Source: RHKX01 sp963743875 (lineage in GTDB: Bacteria > Actinomycetota > Thermoleophilia > Solirubrobacterales > 70-9). Taken from it: a DNA stretch of 64,000 nt. The translations under genes and the position numbers were made by a program. The DNA lies in the NCBI GenBank assembly GCA_963743875.1, contig CAVURM010000004.1:62001-126000 (forward strand). Reading direction: 5' to 3'. A model generated the notes under the pieces. That model searched no databases and was not told the origin of the DNA. It saw nothing but the letters and a program-made list of their open reading frames with translations. This document shows, piece after piece, positions 43,300 through 53,205 of the stretch. Numbering within the stretch: position 1 is the first letter of the stretch; each line of letters starts with the position of its first letter.

Positions 43300-44472
43300 C
43301 CGCCGGCCTGGACGACCGGCAGCTCCGTACCGCCGAGAGGCGCGGCGTCGGCGGCGGGCGGAGGCAGCGGCGGCGAGCACCGCCTCCATCAGCGGCAGCT
43401 CGACCGGGGTGGTGGCGATGATGCCGCGGGCGGCCTGGTGGATGGCGATCGACGCCGGGGAGTCGGGCTCGGCGGTCACGAGCGGGTCGCCGGCGTCGGC
43501 GTGTTCGCGCAGGGCCTCCTCGAGCGGGACCTTGCCGAGCAGCGGCACGTCGAGCGCGTCGGCGAGCGACTGGCCGCCGCCCTCACCGAAGATCGTGAAG
43601 CGCTGGCCGTCCGGCGCCGTGAAGCCCGACATGTTCTCGATCACGCCGACCACCTCGAGGTCGACCTTGCCGGCCATCTCGGCCGCGCGGGCGGCGACCG
43701 TCTGGGCCGCCGGCTGCGGGGTCGTGACGACGAGGATCTTGGCCTGGGGCAGGAACTGGGCGAGCGTCATCGAGACGTCGCCGGTTCCCGGGGGCAGGTC
43801 GAGGAGGAGGTAATCGAGCTCGCCCCAGTCGACGTCCTCGAGGAACTGCTGGATCGCCTTGTGGAGCATCGGCCCGCGCCAGACGACGGCGGCGTTCTCC
43901 TCGACGAAGAAGCCGATCGACATCACCTTGACGCCGGTCGGCGAATCGAGCGGGATGATCTTGCGCTCTGCGTTGACCTCGGGCTGGCTGTTGACGCCGA
44001 GCATGCGGGGGATCGAATAGCCGTAGACGTCGCAGTCGAGCGCGCCCACCTTCTTGCCCTGCGCGGTCAGCGAGGCGGCCAGGTTGGCGGTCATCGTCGA
44101 CTTGCCGACGCCGCCCTTGCCGGAGGCGACGCAGATCACGTTCTTGACCTGGGCGAGAGCTCCCTCGGGCAGACCCCCGGGCCGCCCGAGCTTCTGCTGC
44201 AGGCCCTGCTTCTCGCTGTCGGAGAGGACGTCGAAGCCGACGCCGACGCTGGTCACGCCCTCGATCGGGCCGACGTTGTCGACGACCGCCTTCTCGAACT
44301 GCGAGCGGATCGGGCATCCGGGCGTCGTCAGCGAGACGACGACGTCCACCCGCCCGTCCTCGTGGATGTCGATCGAGCGGACCATTCCCAGCTCGACGAT
44401 CGATCGGCGCAGCTCCGGATCGATCACGGATCGGAGCGCCTCGGTCACCTGTTCCTCAGTGGGTTTCGCCAT
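43296..44472 (-). CDS. mrp: Mrp/NBP35-family P-loop ATPase (iron-sulfur cluster carrier), late frameshift
   Basis: About 391 residues. An N-terminal MIP18/DUF59 domain (TEALRSVIDPELRRSIVELGMV, in part) precedes the ATPase with the deviant Walker A VASGKGGVGKSTMTANLA and LDCDVYGYSIPRMLG. LLLDLPPGTGDV and VGVIENMSGF follow. Such proteins carry Fe-S clusters or help load them. The usual C-x2-C pair of ApbC/Mrp is not visible after IENMSGF, where FTAPDGQ occurs instead. The last ~25 residues need one base removed near 43370, giving PPAADAAPLGGTELPVVQAGG (in part) and a stop at 43296. GACAAT lies 8 nt before the ATG. Confidence 0.85.
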
Positions 44473-45017
44473 CGGGAAGCATTGTCTCAGACCCTGGGCC
44501 TGGGGTGGCTGCCCTTCCCGGCGGAAGCGCCAGACCGCGGGTCCTGTCACGGGGTGGGCCGCACCGCTCGCTGATGCTCGGGTGTCGACCCACGCCCGCG
44601 CCACCCGCGGCAGGTCCTCCACGAGGACCGACCCCGAGCGGTGGTTGGAGGGTGGGTTCCAAGGTGAACCCTACGAAACGCACCCTGTAGGTACGGAACA
44701 TTGGGTTCACCACAGAAAGCGCCCTCGGCAGGCGGGTGAACGGTGACCGACCTCCCAGATCCTCCCCTACCCAGCCCAACCGACTCTCACCGGCCGGCGG
44801 GTCTCTCGGCAGGCCACGCCCACCTCCAACTCCCCTCGGCAGGCCACACCCCCCGCAGCCGTCCACGAAAAGACACAGCGGGCCCTTGCGAGCCCGCTGT
44901 GTCGGGGAGGAGAGGTGGGGGGCCGGAACTTGTCCGACTCCCCGGGTCTACCCGCGATTTATGGGGCGGGCAGATTTCTCCGGTGCCCCTCTCCGTGGGC
45001 GCTCGGGCTAAGTGGTC
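44473..45017. repeat. 545-nt intergenic region with mosaic repeat family 2 (locus 3) and small hairpins
   Basis: A diverged module c (ACCACAGAAAGCGCCCTCGG and on, 44709-44743) is recognisable by its CTCGGCAGGCGGGTGA core. CTCGGCAGGCCAC occurs at about 44805 and 44836 and, reversed, at about 51077. Small hairpins: GGGTTC-CAAG-GTGAACCC near 44654 and CCTAC..GTAGG near 44670-44691. A real terminator is listed separately. No gene is credible here. Confidence 0.55.
44872..44903 (-). terminator. intrinsic terminator of the basic histone-like gene
   Basis: GACACAGCGGGC (44872-44883) pairs perfectly with GCCCGCTGTGTC (44892-44903). On the minus strand the stem is followed directly by TTTTCG. It lies 115 nt after the stop of the gene at 45018-45668. 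Confidence 0.8.
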
Positions 45018-45668
45018 CTAGACCAGCGAGCGAACCCGCTCGCTGACCTCGCGGACGCGCTTCTCGGCGTCCGTGCGGCCGGTCTTGATCGTCGACTCGG
45101 CGTCACGACGCCGGGCCTTCAGATCGCGCTCGACCTCGGTGCGGCGCTTCTTGACGACGCGCTCGACCTGGGTGCGGGTGCGCTTGGCGCGCTGGAGGGC
45201 ACGCTTGCGGGCGCTGCCGCCTCGACGCTCGACCTTGTTGAGCTCACGACGGAGCTGGGTGCGCACACGGCGCAGCTCGACCTCGCGCTTGGTCGGCGAA
45301 CCGAAGCGGTCGCCGATCTCGTTGACGCGCTCAGCGGCGGTCAGGACGGCGCCGACGGGAACGTCGACGACGGTCTCGGTGGCGGAAACGACGTACTCGG
45401 TCGCGGCGTTGACGCCGGCCCTCGCCTGATGCAGCGTCGTGGTCGCGTCCTCGGCGGTTGCCCTGACCGAATCCTTGGCGGCGGCCTCCGTGTTCGACCG
45501 AGGCCTCCGCGACGTCTCGGTGCGCTGGGCACCCTGCTTCGCGGTGGCGGCCGTCTGCTTGGCGGCCGTCTTGGTCTTGGTCGCCTGCGCCTTGGCGGTG
45601 GACTTGGACTTGTTGCGAGTCGCGCTCTTGGAAGCGGCGCCCGTCTTGGTTCCAGTGGTGGTAGCCAT
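45018..45668 (-). CDS. highly basic Lys/Ala/Arg-rich coiled-coil protein, histone H1-like or phasin-like
   Basis: 216 residues. The first ~60 are a low-complexity tail of Lys, Ala, Thr and Ser (KSKSTAKAQATKTKTAAKQ), like the tails of bacterial H1-type proteins. A middle segment (around 75-125) is an amphipathic helix resembling phasin/HBHA helices. The C-terminal 80 residues are an Arg/Lys/Glu coiled coil (RVRTQLRRELNKVERRGG). Nucleoid binding is likely from composition; lipid-body association is an alternative. ATG 45668 has an AAGGGGT site 10 nt upstream. TACACT (45740-45745, minus strand) may be the -10. A strong terminator follows. Confidence 0.65.
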   Translation of the reverse strand: MATTTGTKTGAASKSATRNKSKSTAKAQATKTKTAAKQTAATAKQGAQRTETSRRPRSNTEAAAKDSVRATAEDATTTLHQARAGVNAATEYVVSATETVVDVPVGAVLTAAERVNEIGDRFGSPTKREVELRRVRTQLRRELNKVERRGGSARKRALQRAKRTRTQVERVVKKRRTEVERDLKARRRDAESTIKTGRTDAEKRVREVSERVRSLV

Positions 45669-45796
45669 TTGGATTCTCAACCCCTTAAAGGTTTCTGTGG
45701 TTTGTGCCAACTAAGTTCCTTATTTCTAAGGATGTTCAGAGTGTAGCACCGAACGCTTGTTCTTACACGGGCCCGCAAAGCTAGTTACAGAGCCAT

Positions 45797-45814
45797 CTGT
45801 GAGTGACGTCACAG
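45797..45814. promoter_or_regulatory. palindrome with TGACGTCA core between divergent/tandem genes
   Basis: CTGTG and CACAG flank GTGACGTCAC (45803-45812), a perfect 10-bp palindrome. It lies in the 180-nt gap upstream of the basic-protein gene and just after the zinc-protease stop. A regulator-binding site is possible. Confidence 0.35.
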
Positions 45815-45850
45815 AGGGCCGGTAGAGGTGGGGCAGCGACCCGGATGGGC

Positions 45851-46916
45851 TCAGGCAGCGGCGGGGAGGATCGATACGCGATCGACCCAGTCGGCCGGGA
45901 GCGCCAGCTCGCCCAGGTCCGGCAACGACCCTGGGCCCTCCCAGGCGCGGTTGAGGCCGGCGATGCCGACGTCCGCCACGACCGCGTCGCAGAAGCGCTT
46001 GCCGTCCTTGTACTGGCGCAGCTTCAGCTCGAATCCGAACAGCCAGGACAGCAGCCGGGCAATCGGGCTGCGATTCTCGCGTCGCCGTTCGATCCCGGCT
46101 CGGAGCTCTCCGACCGCGGGACCGAGACTCATCTGCGGCGGCGTCCATCACGTGCTCGGCGTAAGCCCTCGATCGAGGCCATGACCGCCTGCACCGCGTT
46201 GATCGTCTCGAGCGACTCGGCCGGCGCGAGCAGTGAGACCGGGTCGGAGGCCCGGATCTCGGCGATCGTGCGGCGAGGATCGGTCGAGGCCAGTCGCCGG
46301 GCGCGAGTCGAGGATCTCATCGGTCGGGAACCGGATCGGCGTCTCGTCCAGCAGCGTCCGGGCCAGGCCGCCGATATGGGTCGCGAAGCCATGGCGCCGA
46401 GGCGAAGTGGACCGCGTGGGTGACCTCGTGGAGTGCGACCCAGTCGAGCACCTGGTCGGGCCGGCCGCCGAGCTGTGTCGCGGCGTTGCCGATGTTCTCG
46501 CCGACGAAGACCAGCCGCGGCGACCGCTCGCCGCCCAGGAGCGGAAACTCGTACTGGCCGAGGACATGGCGCGATGCGAAGCCGATCAGCGCGCCGAGCT
46601 CGACGGCGAGCACCCGGCTCGTGATCGCTGCCAGCGGACCGGTGCCGATCCCGGCCGATCCGTCGAGCCGAACAGCGATCGGATCGAGCATCTCGCGCAT
46701 CGACGTCAGGTTGATCTCAGCCCACTCGCGACGGCTGACCCACTCGGGTTCGGGGAGAGGCTCGGTGATCGAGAGCCCCGTGTAACCGAGGACGGCCTCA
46801 GCGGAGCGGCCCCCCGCGGAGCCGAGGTCGACTCCACCCGCCATCGCGGCCGGACCGCCCCCGAGTCCGATCCCGGCGATGCGGTGAGCCAGATCCCAGT
46901 CGAAGAGCTCGCTCAC
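45851..46916 (-). pseudogene. zinc-dependent metalloprotease of the DUF2342 family, frame-broken
   Basis: About 350 residues after repair, from GTG 46916: SELFDWDLAHRIAGIGLGGG, DVIGYTGL-type LGYTGLSI, then WVALHEVTHAVHFASAPWL with the HExxH zinc site. Later parts sit in other frames: THIGGLARTLLDE, RRTIAEIRASDPVSLLAPAE, and the C-terminal RFCDAVVADVGIAGLNRAWEGP. This family is restricted to actinobacteria and relatives and is often linked to F420 genes. Shifts near 46392, 46305, 46158 and 46133 are all single extra bases. It starts 39 nt after the inositol-phosphatase-type gene, so the two are probably co-transcribed. Confidence 0.75.
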
Positions 46917-46955
46917 GAGGACGCCCCGGATCGCCGTGGCGGCGGCAACGAAGAG

Positions 46956-47803
46956 CTACCGGGACTGGGCATTGCGGGCGACGCCCGCATCCTGTGCGGC
47001 GCGGATGATCTCGAGATGCTCGGGGGAGAGGGCGGCGGCAACCGCGTAACGCGCCTCGAGGTCCAGGGGGGCTGCCCGCAGCTCGTGGCCGACGAACACC
47101 ATCTCGCCGCCGACCTCGCGAACGATCAGCTGTGCAGCTGCAGCGTCGACCGAGCGACAGCCGCGGGCCGACAGCATTCCGTCGAAGCGTTCGCAGGCGA
47201 CATAGCTGAGGGTGATCGCGATCGATCCGATCGACGCGGAGCCGATAAGCCTTGCCCTGGAGCTCCTCGACGGCACCGAGGATCCAACGCGGATCGGCGG
47301 ACTCGAGCCCGACGACCTCCAGCGGCATCTCCTCGGTTCGCGGCTCGATCCTGACCCCGTTGAGGCGGGCGCCCTCGCCGCGGATTGCCGAGAACTCCTC
47401 GCCGGCGCCGAAGTCGTGGACGAATCCGAAGTCGACGTCCGCCATCGAGTCCCCGGATGCGACGGCGACCGACAGTGAATGGGACGGAATCGTCCGGCGG
47501 ACGTTCATCGAGCCGTCGATCGGGTCGATCGACCACGCGCAGCTCGGGTTCGCCGTCGCCGAGGCGCACCTCGCCGCGCTCCTCGCTGACGGCCGAAAGG
47601 GGAGTGCCGGCGGCGGCGATCCGGTCGAGCTCCTCGAAGACGATGTCCTCGCACTGGCGGTCGAGCTTCAGGGTCATGTCCCCGCCCTCGCCTCGCCCTT
47701 CGTACTGGGTCCGAGCGGCGATCCCCCGGGTCGTTGCGAACAGGTCGGCCTGTCGGGCGGCCATCCGGCGGCAGGCATCGAGCCAGTTGATCTGGGGATC
47801 CAC
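46956..47803 (-). pseudogene. inositol-monophosphatase-family protein, frame-broken
   Basis: About 282 residues after repair. The order of motifs is that of FIG superfamily phosphatases: SAVSEERGE (first metal ligands), IDPIDGSMN (metal-binding DPIDGS), and a C-terminal RSVDAAAAQLIVREVGG region where WDxAA is replaced by VDAAA. Shifts at about 47533 (GTCGATCGAC for GTCATCGAC) and about 47248 (GGCAAGGC for GGCAGGC) are single extra bases. Likely substrates are inositol phosphates or related sugar phosphates. GTG 47803 is fixed by TACCAT 7 nt upstream. Confidence 0.75.
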
Positions 47804-47810
47804 GGGCCGA

Positions 47811-47816
47811 ATGGTA
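47811..47816 (-). promoter_or_regulatory. putative -10 hexamer of the inositol-phosphatase-type gene
   Basis: On the minus strand TACCAT is followed by exactly 7 nt and the GTG at 47803. Confidence 0.5.
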
Positions 47817-47861
47817 TTGGCGGGCAGGCAGGGGCAACTTGGTGGGCCTCCCGGCCCTCGC

Positions 47862-47867
47862 TACGGT
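47862..47867 (+). promoter_or_regulatory. putative -10 hexamer of the leaderless helicase-nuclease gene
   Basis: TACGGT is followed by exactly 7 nt and the ATG at 47875. It is divergent from the -10 at 47811-47816, 45 nt away. Confidence 0.5.
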
Positions 47868-47874
47868 TGTCGGA

Positions 47875-50800
47875 ATGGAGGGAACCAACGACGATGACGG
47901 CTTCGACCGCGCGCTCGGGCTGAGCTCCGGCCCCGCCCTCGTTCGCGGTCCGGCCGGCTCGGGCAGAACCGAGCTGCTGGCCCGGAAGGTGGTCGCGCTC
48001 GTCGGCGAGGGCGTGCCGGTCGAGCGGATTGCCGTTCTGACCCAGACGGCCGCCAACCGCGCCCGACTGCGGGAGCGGATCGCCGAGCTGCTCAGCGGCT
48101 CATTCGAGGAGGTCTGGATCGAGACCTGGCCCGGGTTCGCCGAACGGCTACTGCGCGAGTACGCGCTCGAGGCCGGCATCGATCCGTTCTTCGAGATCGC
48201 CGGCCCGGCGGATCGGCTCGCGCTGATGCTCGATCGCCTCGACGATCTGCCCCTGCGGCGCCACGAGATCCGCGGCAACCCCTCCGGATTGCTCGCCGGG
48301 CTGCTCGAGCGGATCGACGCGCTCAAGGCAGAGGGGATCGGTCCGGCGGACCTGCGGGATCGCGCCCGCGCCGCCGAGCGTGGTGCCGGCGGGCGCTCCG
48401 ATCGCGAGGTTGCGCTGCGCGAGATCGAGTTCAGCGAGGTCTTCGATCGCCACGACGCGATCATGCTCGAGCTGGGGATGCTCGATGAGAACGAGCTCGT
48501 GCTCGAGCTGGGCCGGGTGCTGACTCGCCATCCAGATCTGAGTGAAGCCCTGGGGGAGCGGTTTCGGTGGGTCCTCGTGGACGAGCTCGAGGACGCGGGC
48601 CGTCCCCGCGTGGCCTGCCTGCCGCTGATCTCGCCCCGCGGGAACGTGATCGCGACCTGTGATCCCAATCAGGGCCTGCGCGTCAACCGAGGCTTCGGCG
48701 AAGCCGCCGCCCTCGGGTTCCAGCGCGCCTTCCCGGAGTCCGAGCTGATCGAACTCGCGGCGAGCCGCCGCTCGCTCGGGTCGCTGGGGACCGCGGTCGG
48801 GACGGTCGAGGAGCTGACTCCCGCCTCCTACCGCCAGGCGTCTGCCGATGTCGGCCGTCGCGCCGAGGGAGGGTGGCGAGCCGGGTGCAGTTCGCTTCTG
48901 GCGTTGCGACAACGAGCGCGCCGAGGCGCAGGCCGTCGCCCGCGAGATCGAGCACCGACTCGCATCGGGCGAGAGCCGACCCGAGGGGATCTGCGTGCTG
49001 ACCGGCGCCTCAGCCCGCGAGAGCAGGCTGATCGCCGCCGCGCTCGAGGAGCGCAACGTCCCGTTTCGCAGCGCCGGGTCGGCCGCGTTCTTCGGTCGCC
49101 CCGAGGTGAGGGATGCGATCGCCTGGCTGCGGGCGCTCGCCGACCCGAACGACTCCGCCGCGGTGGTGCGTGCCCTGACCCGCCCGCCGGTCGAGCTGCG
49201 CTCGGTCGACCTCGCGCGCTGCACGACGATCGCCCGCCGCCGCAAGCTCGACATGATCTCCGCGGTCGAGGCCGCGCTGGAGAGCCCGCAGCTCCCGCCG
49301 CCCTCCGCGCGATCGCCTGCGCGCGTTCCTGAAGCTCTACCAGGCCGCCGCCGGCGCCTTCGACGGACTTCGGGCGGACGTCTTCGTCCGGCGCCTGATC
49401 GAGCGGGTGGGATTCCGTCGTCACGGCCTCTTCGCCGCCAGCCCGGAGACGGCGGAGCGGTTGGTCAACCTCTCTCGCCTGGCCGAACTGGCGGCCGGTT
49501 GGACCCGCCGCCGCCCGGACGGCTCGACGCGCGACTTCGTCCGCTACCTCGCCGCGGTCGGTGAGGCCGGCCAGCGCTTCAGTCGGCCGGCGGAGCCTCC
49601 TCCGGCGAACGCTGTCCTGCTGGCCGAGCCGGAGCAGGTCAAGGGCATGGAGTTCGATCGCGTCTACCTGCTCGGCCTGGGCCGCGGCGCCCTGCGCTGG
49701 GGGGCCGAAAGGACCGAGTGGATCCCGGAAGATCTACTCGAGGGCGACCGGCCACCCGCAGCCGACGTCGCCGACGCCCTCCGTGCCCGCCGGGCTTACC
49801 TGGCACTGAGCCGGGCCCGCGGATCGGTCGTCCTCTCCTACTCGGAGCAGGTCCGGGGAACCGCCACGGACCCGTCGCCGATCTTCGAGGCGGTCAGGGA
49901 GGCCGTTGGGGGCCAAGAGGAGGGCCATGCCGAGGAGCTCTTCGGTCCTGCCGAGGGCCTTCACGCCACCTACCGGATGATCCGCGACGAGGTTCTCGAG
50001 GCCTCCTGGCGCGCGGGCGCCGCGCTCAGCGAGATGCGCCTCGACACCGCCGAGGACGTCAACCGTGCGGTCGCCCGCTACTTCGAGCTGCTCAAGCTGG
50101 CGGCGTTGATCCAGCGCCCGGGGACGGAGTCCGAGCGCGACGCGATCGCCGCCCTGAACGAGCTCCTGGGGCGAATCGCGACGCCCGAGCAGCTCGTCGA
50201 GCTGAACAGATCAGCGCTGGACGAGTACGTGCTCGACGAGGGCCGCGACCGCACCCGCCGCAGCGAGGAGCTGGCCAGCCGGGCCGAGCCGGGCCTCGAG
50301 GCGTTTCTGCCGAAGCGGGCGGGCGGCCTGGCGCTCTCGGCGTCCGACGTCGACCTCTACCGCACCTGCCCGCTCAAGTACAAGTTCGCGCGCGTCTTCG
50401 CGATCCCACAGGAGCCGACGATCAACCAGCGGTTCGGGATCCTGATCCACAACGTGCTCGAGCGGTACCACTCGGAGGAGATCCGCGACGCCGACGGAGG
50501 CTCCGACGACGGCGGGCTCAACCGGTTGCTGGGCCTCTTCGAGGCCGGCTGGAGGCGGACGGGCTTCGGTTTCACCGACGACGAGATGCAGTACCGCGAC
50601 CGCGCCGTCGCCGCCCTCGCTCGCTACCTCGAGCGCCACAGTGCCGGCGCCGCCCGCCCGGTCTGGCTCGAGCGCCGGTTCTCCTTCAAGATCGGCGACA
50701 CGACGATCGGCGGCAGGGTCGACCGCGTCGACCGGCATCCCGACGGAAGCTACGAGCTGATCGACTACAAGACCGGCCCGCCCAAGAAGGCTGCCGATCT

Positions 50801-51062
50801 CGTGGACGATCTCCAGATCGCCCTCTATCGCGTCGCCGCACGCGAGGCCTGGGACATCGAGGCCGCTGACGGCTCCTACTGGTACGTCCTCGACGATGAG
50901 AAGGTCCCGGCCGGAGGCGAGGCCGACGCAATGGAGCGGGTGGAGCGCACCGTCGCCGAGGTCAGTGCCGGCATCACCGGCCAGGACTTCGAGCCGCGTC
51001 CGGACTTCAACGTCTGCTCGTGGTGCGACTACCGGCTGATCTGCCCGGCGAGCGAGGCGTAG
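47875..51062 (+). CDS. UvrD/PcrA-type helicase fused to a RecB/AddB-type PD-(D/E)XK nuclease, two frameshifts
   Basis: About 1,061 residues after repair. Walker A is VRGPAGSGRTELLARK. Motif II is VLVDELEDAGRPR, where DEfQD is changed to DELED. Later helicase motifs include EQVKGMEFDRVYLLGL and YLALSRARG. The C-terminal nuclease has YRTCPLKYKFARVF, LIDYKTGPPKKA (catalytic D and K) and a NVCSWCDYRLICP cluster; four cysteines suggest an Fe-S cluster as in AddB. A role in double-strand-break processing is likely. Frames change near 48865 (GGGAGGGTGGCGAG) and 49305 (CCCGCCGCCC), both +1. Confidence 0.85.
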
Positions 51063-51074
51063 TCCGTCGGTGGG

Positions 51075-51211
51075 TGTGGCCTGCCGAGTGCCACTCCGCG
51101 CTCCCAGCCACCATGGTTCCCGCCCAACCACCTGACGCCCTTGCCGAGCGGCAACACCCAACGGTCCGAGGGAAGCGGACGCGTCAGCGGAGCATTCCCT
51201 CGGGGTTATCC
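51075..51211 (-). repeat. mosaic repeat family 2, locus 4 (inverted orientation)
   Basis: Between the helicase-nuclease gene and the PAC2 gene, the modules appear on the minus strand: CTCGGCAGGCCAC (reversed, about 51076-51088), module b (about 51128-51158, reverse of GGTGTTGCCGCTCGGCAAGG) and a variant of module a (51171-51211, reverse of GGATAACCCCGAGGGAATGC). Confidence 0.65.
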
Positions 51212-51234
51212 AGGCGGAGCAACTGGTCGGGGTA

Positions 51235-52098
51235 TCAGTCGTTCTGCTGGCGTAGGAAGCGCTGGAACTCCTGGGCGATCGCGTCGCCGCTCGGGACGTC
51301 CTCCTGCGTGAAGCCCGCGACCTCGTCCTGCTGTTCCTCGAGGCGTTCGACCATCTCCTTGATCTCCGGGTTGGCCGCGACCGCCTGGGTCACCTGCTGT
51401 TCGAAGGCCGATGCAGCCTCCTCGAGCTCGGAGGCCTCGACCGCGATCCCGATCATCCCCTCGAGCCGGCGGAGCAGGGCGAGCCCGGCCTTCGGGTTGG
51501 GGACGGCGGCCGCGTAATGGGGTACGGCGGCCCAGAGGCTTGCGGCGCTCATCCCGCGCTCGCGGCAGACGGCGTGGAAGATGCCGAGGACGCCGGTCGG
51601 TCCCTCGTAGGCGACATCTTCGAAACCGAGTTGATCGATCATCGCCTCGTCGGTGGCGAGGCCGGTGATCGGCACCGGACGCGTGTGGGCGACGTCGGCG
51701 ATCAGCGAGCCGAAGGTGACGACGTCCTCGACCCCGCAGGCCTCGGCGACGTCGAGGACCGAGTTGCAGAACGTGCGCCAGCGGGTGCTCGGCTCGGTGC
51801 CGCTGATCAGCAGAAGGTCGCGCTCGGCCCCCTCGATGGTTGCGGAGACGATCAGGTTGTCCGGCCACTCGACCCCCTGCATCTCGCCGTCGGAGATCTC
51901 GATCGTGGGGCGGTTGGCCTGGAAGTCGAAGAACTCCTCGGGGTCGATCCGGGCGATCAGCTCGGTCTCGAATGAGGCCCCGATCGCGCCGAGGGCGGTG
52001 CTCGCAGCGCTCGCGGCGTCGTTCCAACCGGAGAAGGAGGCCACGAGCACGGGCGATCGCAGCTGCGGCGGCTCGCGTTCCCAGACGATCGGATCCAT
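51235..52098 (-). CDS. PAC2-family protein
   Basis: 287 residues. The fold marks are VLVASFSGWNDAASAASTAL, the LIVSATIEGAERDLLLISGTEPSTRW region (in part), TFGSLIADVAHTRPVPITG and GLGIFHAVCRE-like VLGIFHAVCRERG. A Glu-rich helix ends the protein. PAC2 proteins relate to proteasome-assembly chaperones; actinobacterial members are frequent neighbours of proteasome or DNA-repair genes, but function is unproven. ATG 52098 is chosen because TACTGT is exactly 7 nt upstream. An in-frame GTG at 52107 overlaps that hexamer. Confidence 0.8.
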   Translation of the reverse strand: MDPIVWEREPPQLRSPVLVASFSGWNDAASAASTALGAIGASFETELIARIDPEEFFDFQANRPTIEISDGEMQGVEWPDNLIVSATIEGAERDLLLISGTEPSTRWRTFCNSVLDVAEACGVEDVVTFGSLIADVAHTRPVPITGLATDEAMIDQLGFEDVAYEGPTGVLGIFHAVCRERGMSAASLWAAVPHYAAAVPNPKAGLALLRRLEGMIGIAVEASELEEAASAFEQQVTQAVAANPEIKEMVERLEEQQDEVAGFTQEDVPSGDAIAQEFQRFLRQQND

Positions 52099-52105
52099 CG
52101 AAGCC

Positions 52106-52111
52106 ACAGTA
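52106..52111 (-). promoter_or_regulatory. putative -10 hexamer of leaderless PAC2 gene
   Basis: On the minus strand TACTGT is followed by exactly 7 nt and the ATG at 52098. Confidence 0.5.
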
Positions 52112-52168
52112 GCGACGCGTCATCCCGGCGGGTGCGGCCCCCGGTGTCAGGCAAACGTCCGGCGGGGA

Positions 52169-53098
52169 TTGCATCATCGGGACATCAATGAGGCCCCCGC
52201 CAATCCCCCAGCCGGTCCGACCCCCGAGGGGATCGCCGCGCTACAACCGGGAAGGCCGCTCGCGGGGCGGTTTGCGGTGGTTCGCAAAGACCGCCAGCAG
52301 GCGAAGAGCGGCTCTCCCTACCTGAGCCTCGAACTGCGGGATCGGACCGGCTCGATTCCCGCCCGGATCTTCCGCGAGGCGGATCAGCTCGGCGCCCGCT
52401 TCGACCGTGGCGATGCGATCGAGGTCAGGGGAAAGGTCGAGCGCTTCCGCGGCAAGCTCTCGGCCGAGGTCACCGATCTGCGCCGGATCGAACCCGGATC
52501 CTTCGACCCGGCCGAGTTCCTTCCGTCGGCATACCGCTCGGTCGAGGAGCTCAACGGGTTCCTCGAACATCTGACCCGCGAGGTCTACGACCCGGGGTTG
52601 CGGCAGGTTGTCGAGCGGGTTCTCGACACCGAACCGGTTGCCTCCGAGTTCCGGCGTGCACCGTGCACCCGCTCCGGCCACCACGCCTACCTCGGCGGAC
52701 TGATCGAGCACACCGTGGCGGTGGGGACCCTCGTCGGCGAGGTCTGCCAGCTCCATCCGAAGCTCGACTCCGACTTGCTGATGGCCGCAGCTCTTCTCCA
52801 CGACGTCGGCAAGGCTCGCGAGTTCACCTACGGAGCCGAGTTCGGGATCAGCGACGAGGGAACGATGCTCGGGCATCTGACGATCGGTGCCCAGCTGATC
52901 GAGCCCGCCGCCGCTGCGCTGGAGCCGAGTCGGCGCCTCGCTCTGCTGCATTGTGTCCTCAGCCACCACGGCCCCGAGGCGGCAGGGCGCGCTCGCGGTG
53001 CCGGCTCGGGCTTCGCCTCACCGGAGGCGCTCGCCCTGGCCCGGATCAACTCCCTGGACGCCTCCGTCAAAGGCGCCTTGGAGCACGGCTGGAGCTAG
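52169..53098 (+). CDS. second OB-fold plus HD-domain protein, YhaM-like 3'-5' exoribonuclease
   Basis: About 309 residues. The OB-fold (FAVVRKDRQQAKSGSPYLSLELRDRTG, in part) is followed by an HD domain with SGHHAYLGGLIEHTVAVG, AALLHDVGKAREF and LSHHGPEA. The order matches the gene at 5949-6968. Here the text around the first HD histidine is closer to Bacillus YhaM. The start is uncertain: TTG 52169 is in frame, while an ATG at 52188 is out of frame by one base, and clear similarity begins at about 52230. A strong hairpin follows the stop. Confidence 0.75.
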   Translation: MHHRDINEAPANPPAGPTPEGIAALQPGRPLAGRFAVVRKDRQQAKSGSPYLSLELRDRTGSIPARIFREADQLGARFDRGDAIEVRGKVERFRGKLSAEVTDLRRIEPGSFDPAEFLPSAYRSVEELNGFLEHLTREVYDPGLRQVVERVLDTEPVASEFRRAPCTRSGHHAYLGGLIEHTVAVGTLVGEVCQLHPKLDSDLLMAAALLHDVGKAREFTYGAEFGISDEGTMLGHLTIGAQLIEPAAAALEPSRRLALLHCVLSHHGPEAAGRARGAGSGFASPEALALARINSLDASVKGALEHGWS

Positions 53099-53103
53099 AC
53101 ATC

Positions 53104-53184
53104 GAGGAGGGGGTCGGTGGGCTGCCCGGGACCGTCCCCAATCAAGGCCGCAGGCCTGGTCCCGGGAAGTCCGCCGACCCCTCC
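53104..53184. terminator. large bidirectional hairpin between convergent genes
   Basis: GGAGGGGGTCGG (from about 53106) pairs with CCGACCCCTCC (53174-53184) with one extra G. Inside, CCCGGGACC (53125-53133) pairs with GGTCCCGGG (53158-53166), and GGCCGCAGGCC forms the tip. It separates the YhaM-like gene from arfB. It resembles structured family 1 in plan but shares no core sequence. Confidence 0.55.
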
Positions 53185-53205
53185 CCGGGTTGCACTGCCC
53201 ATCCA

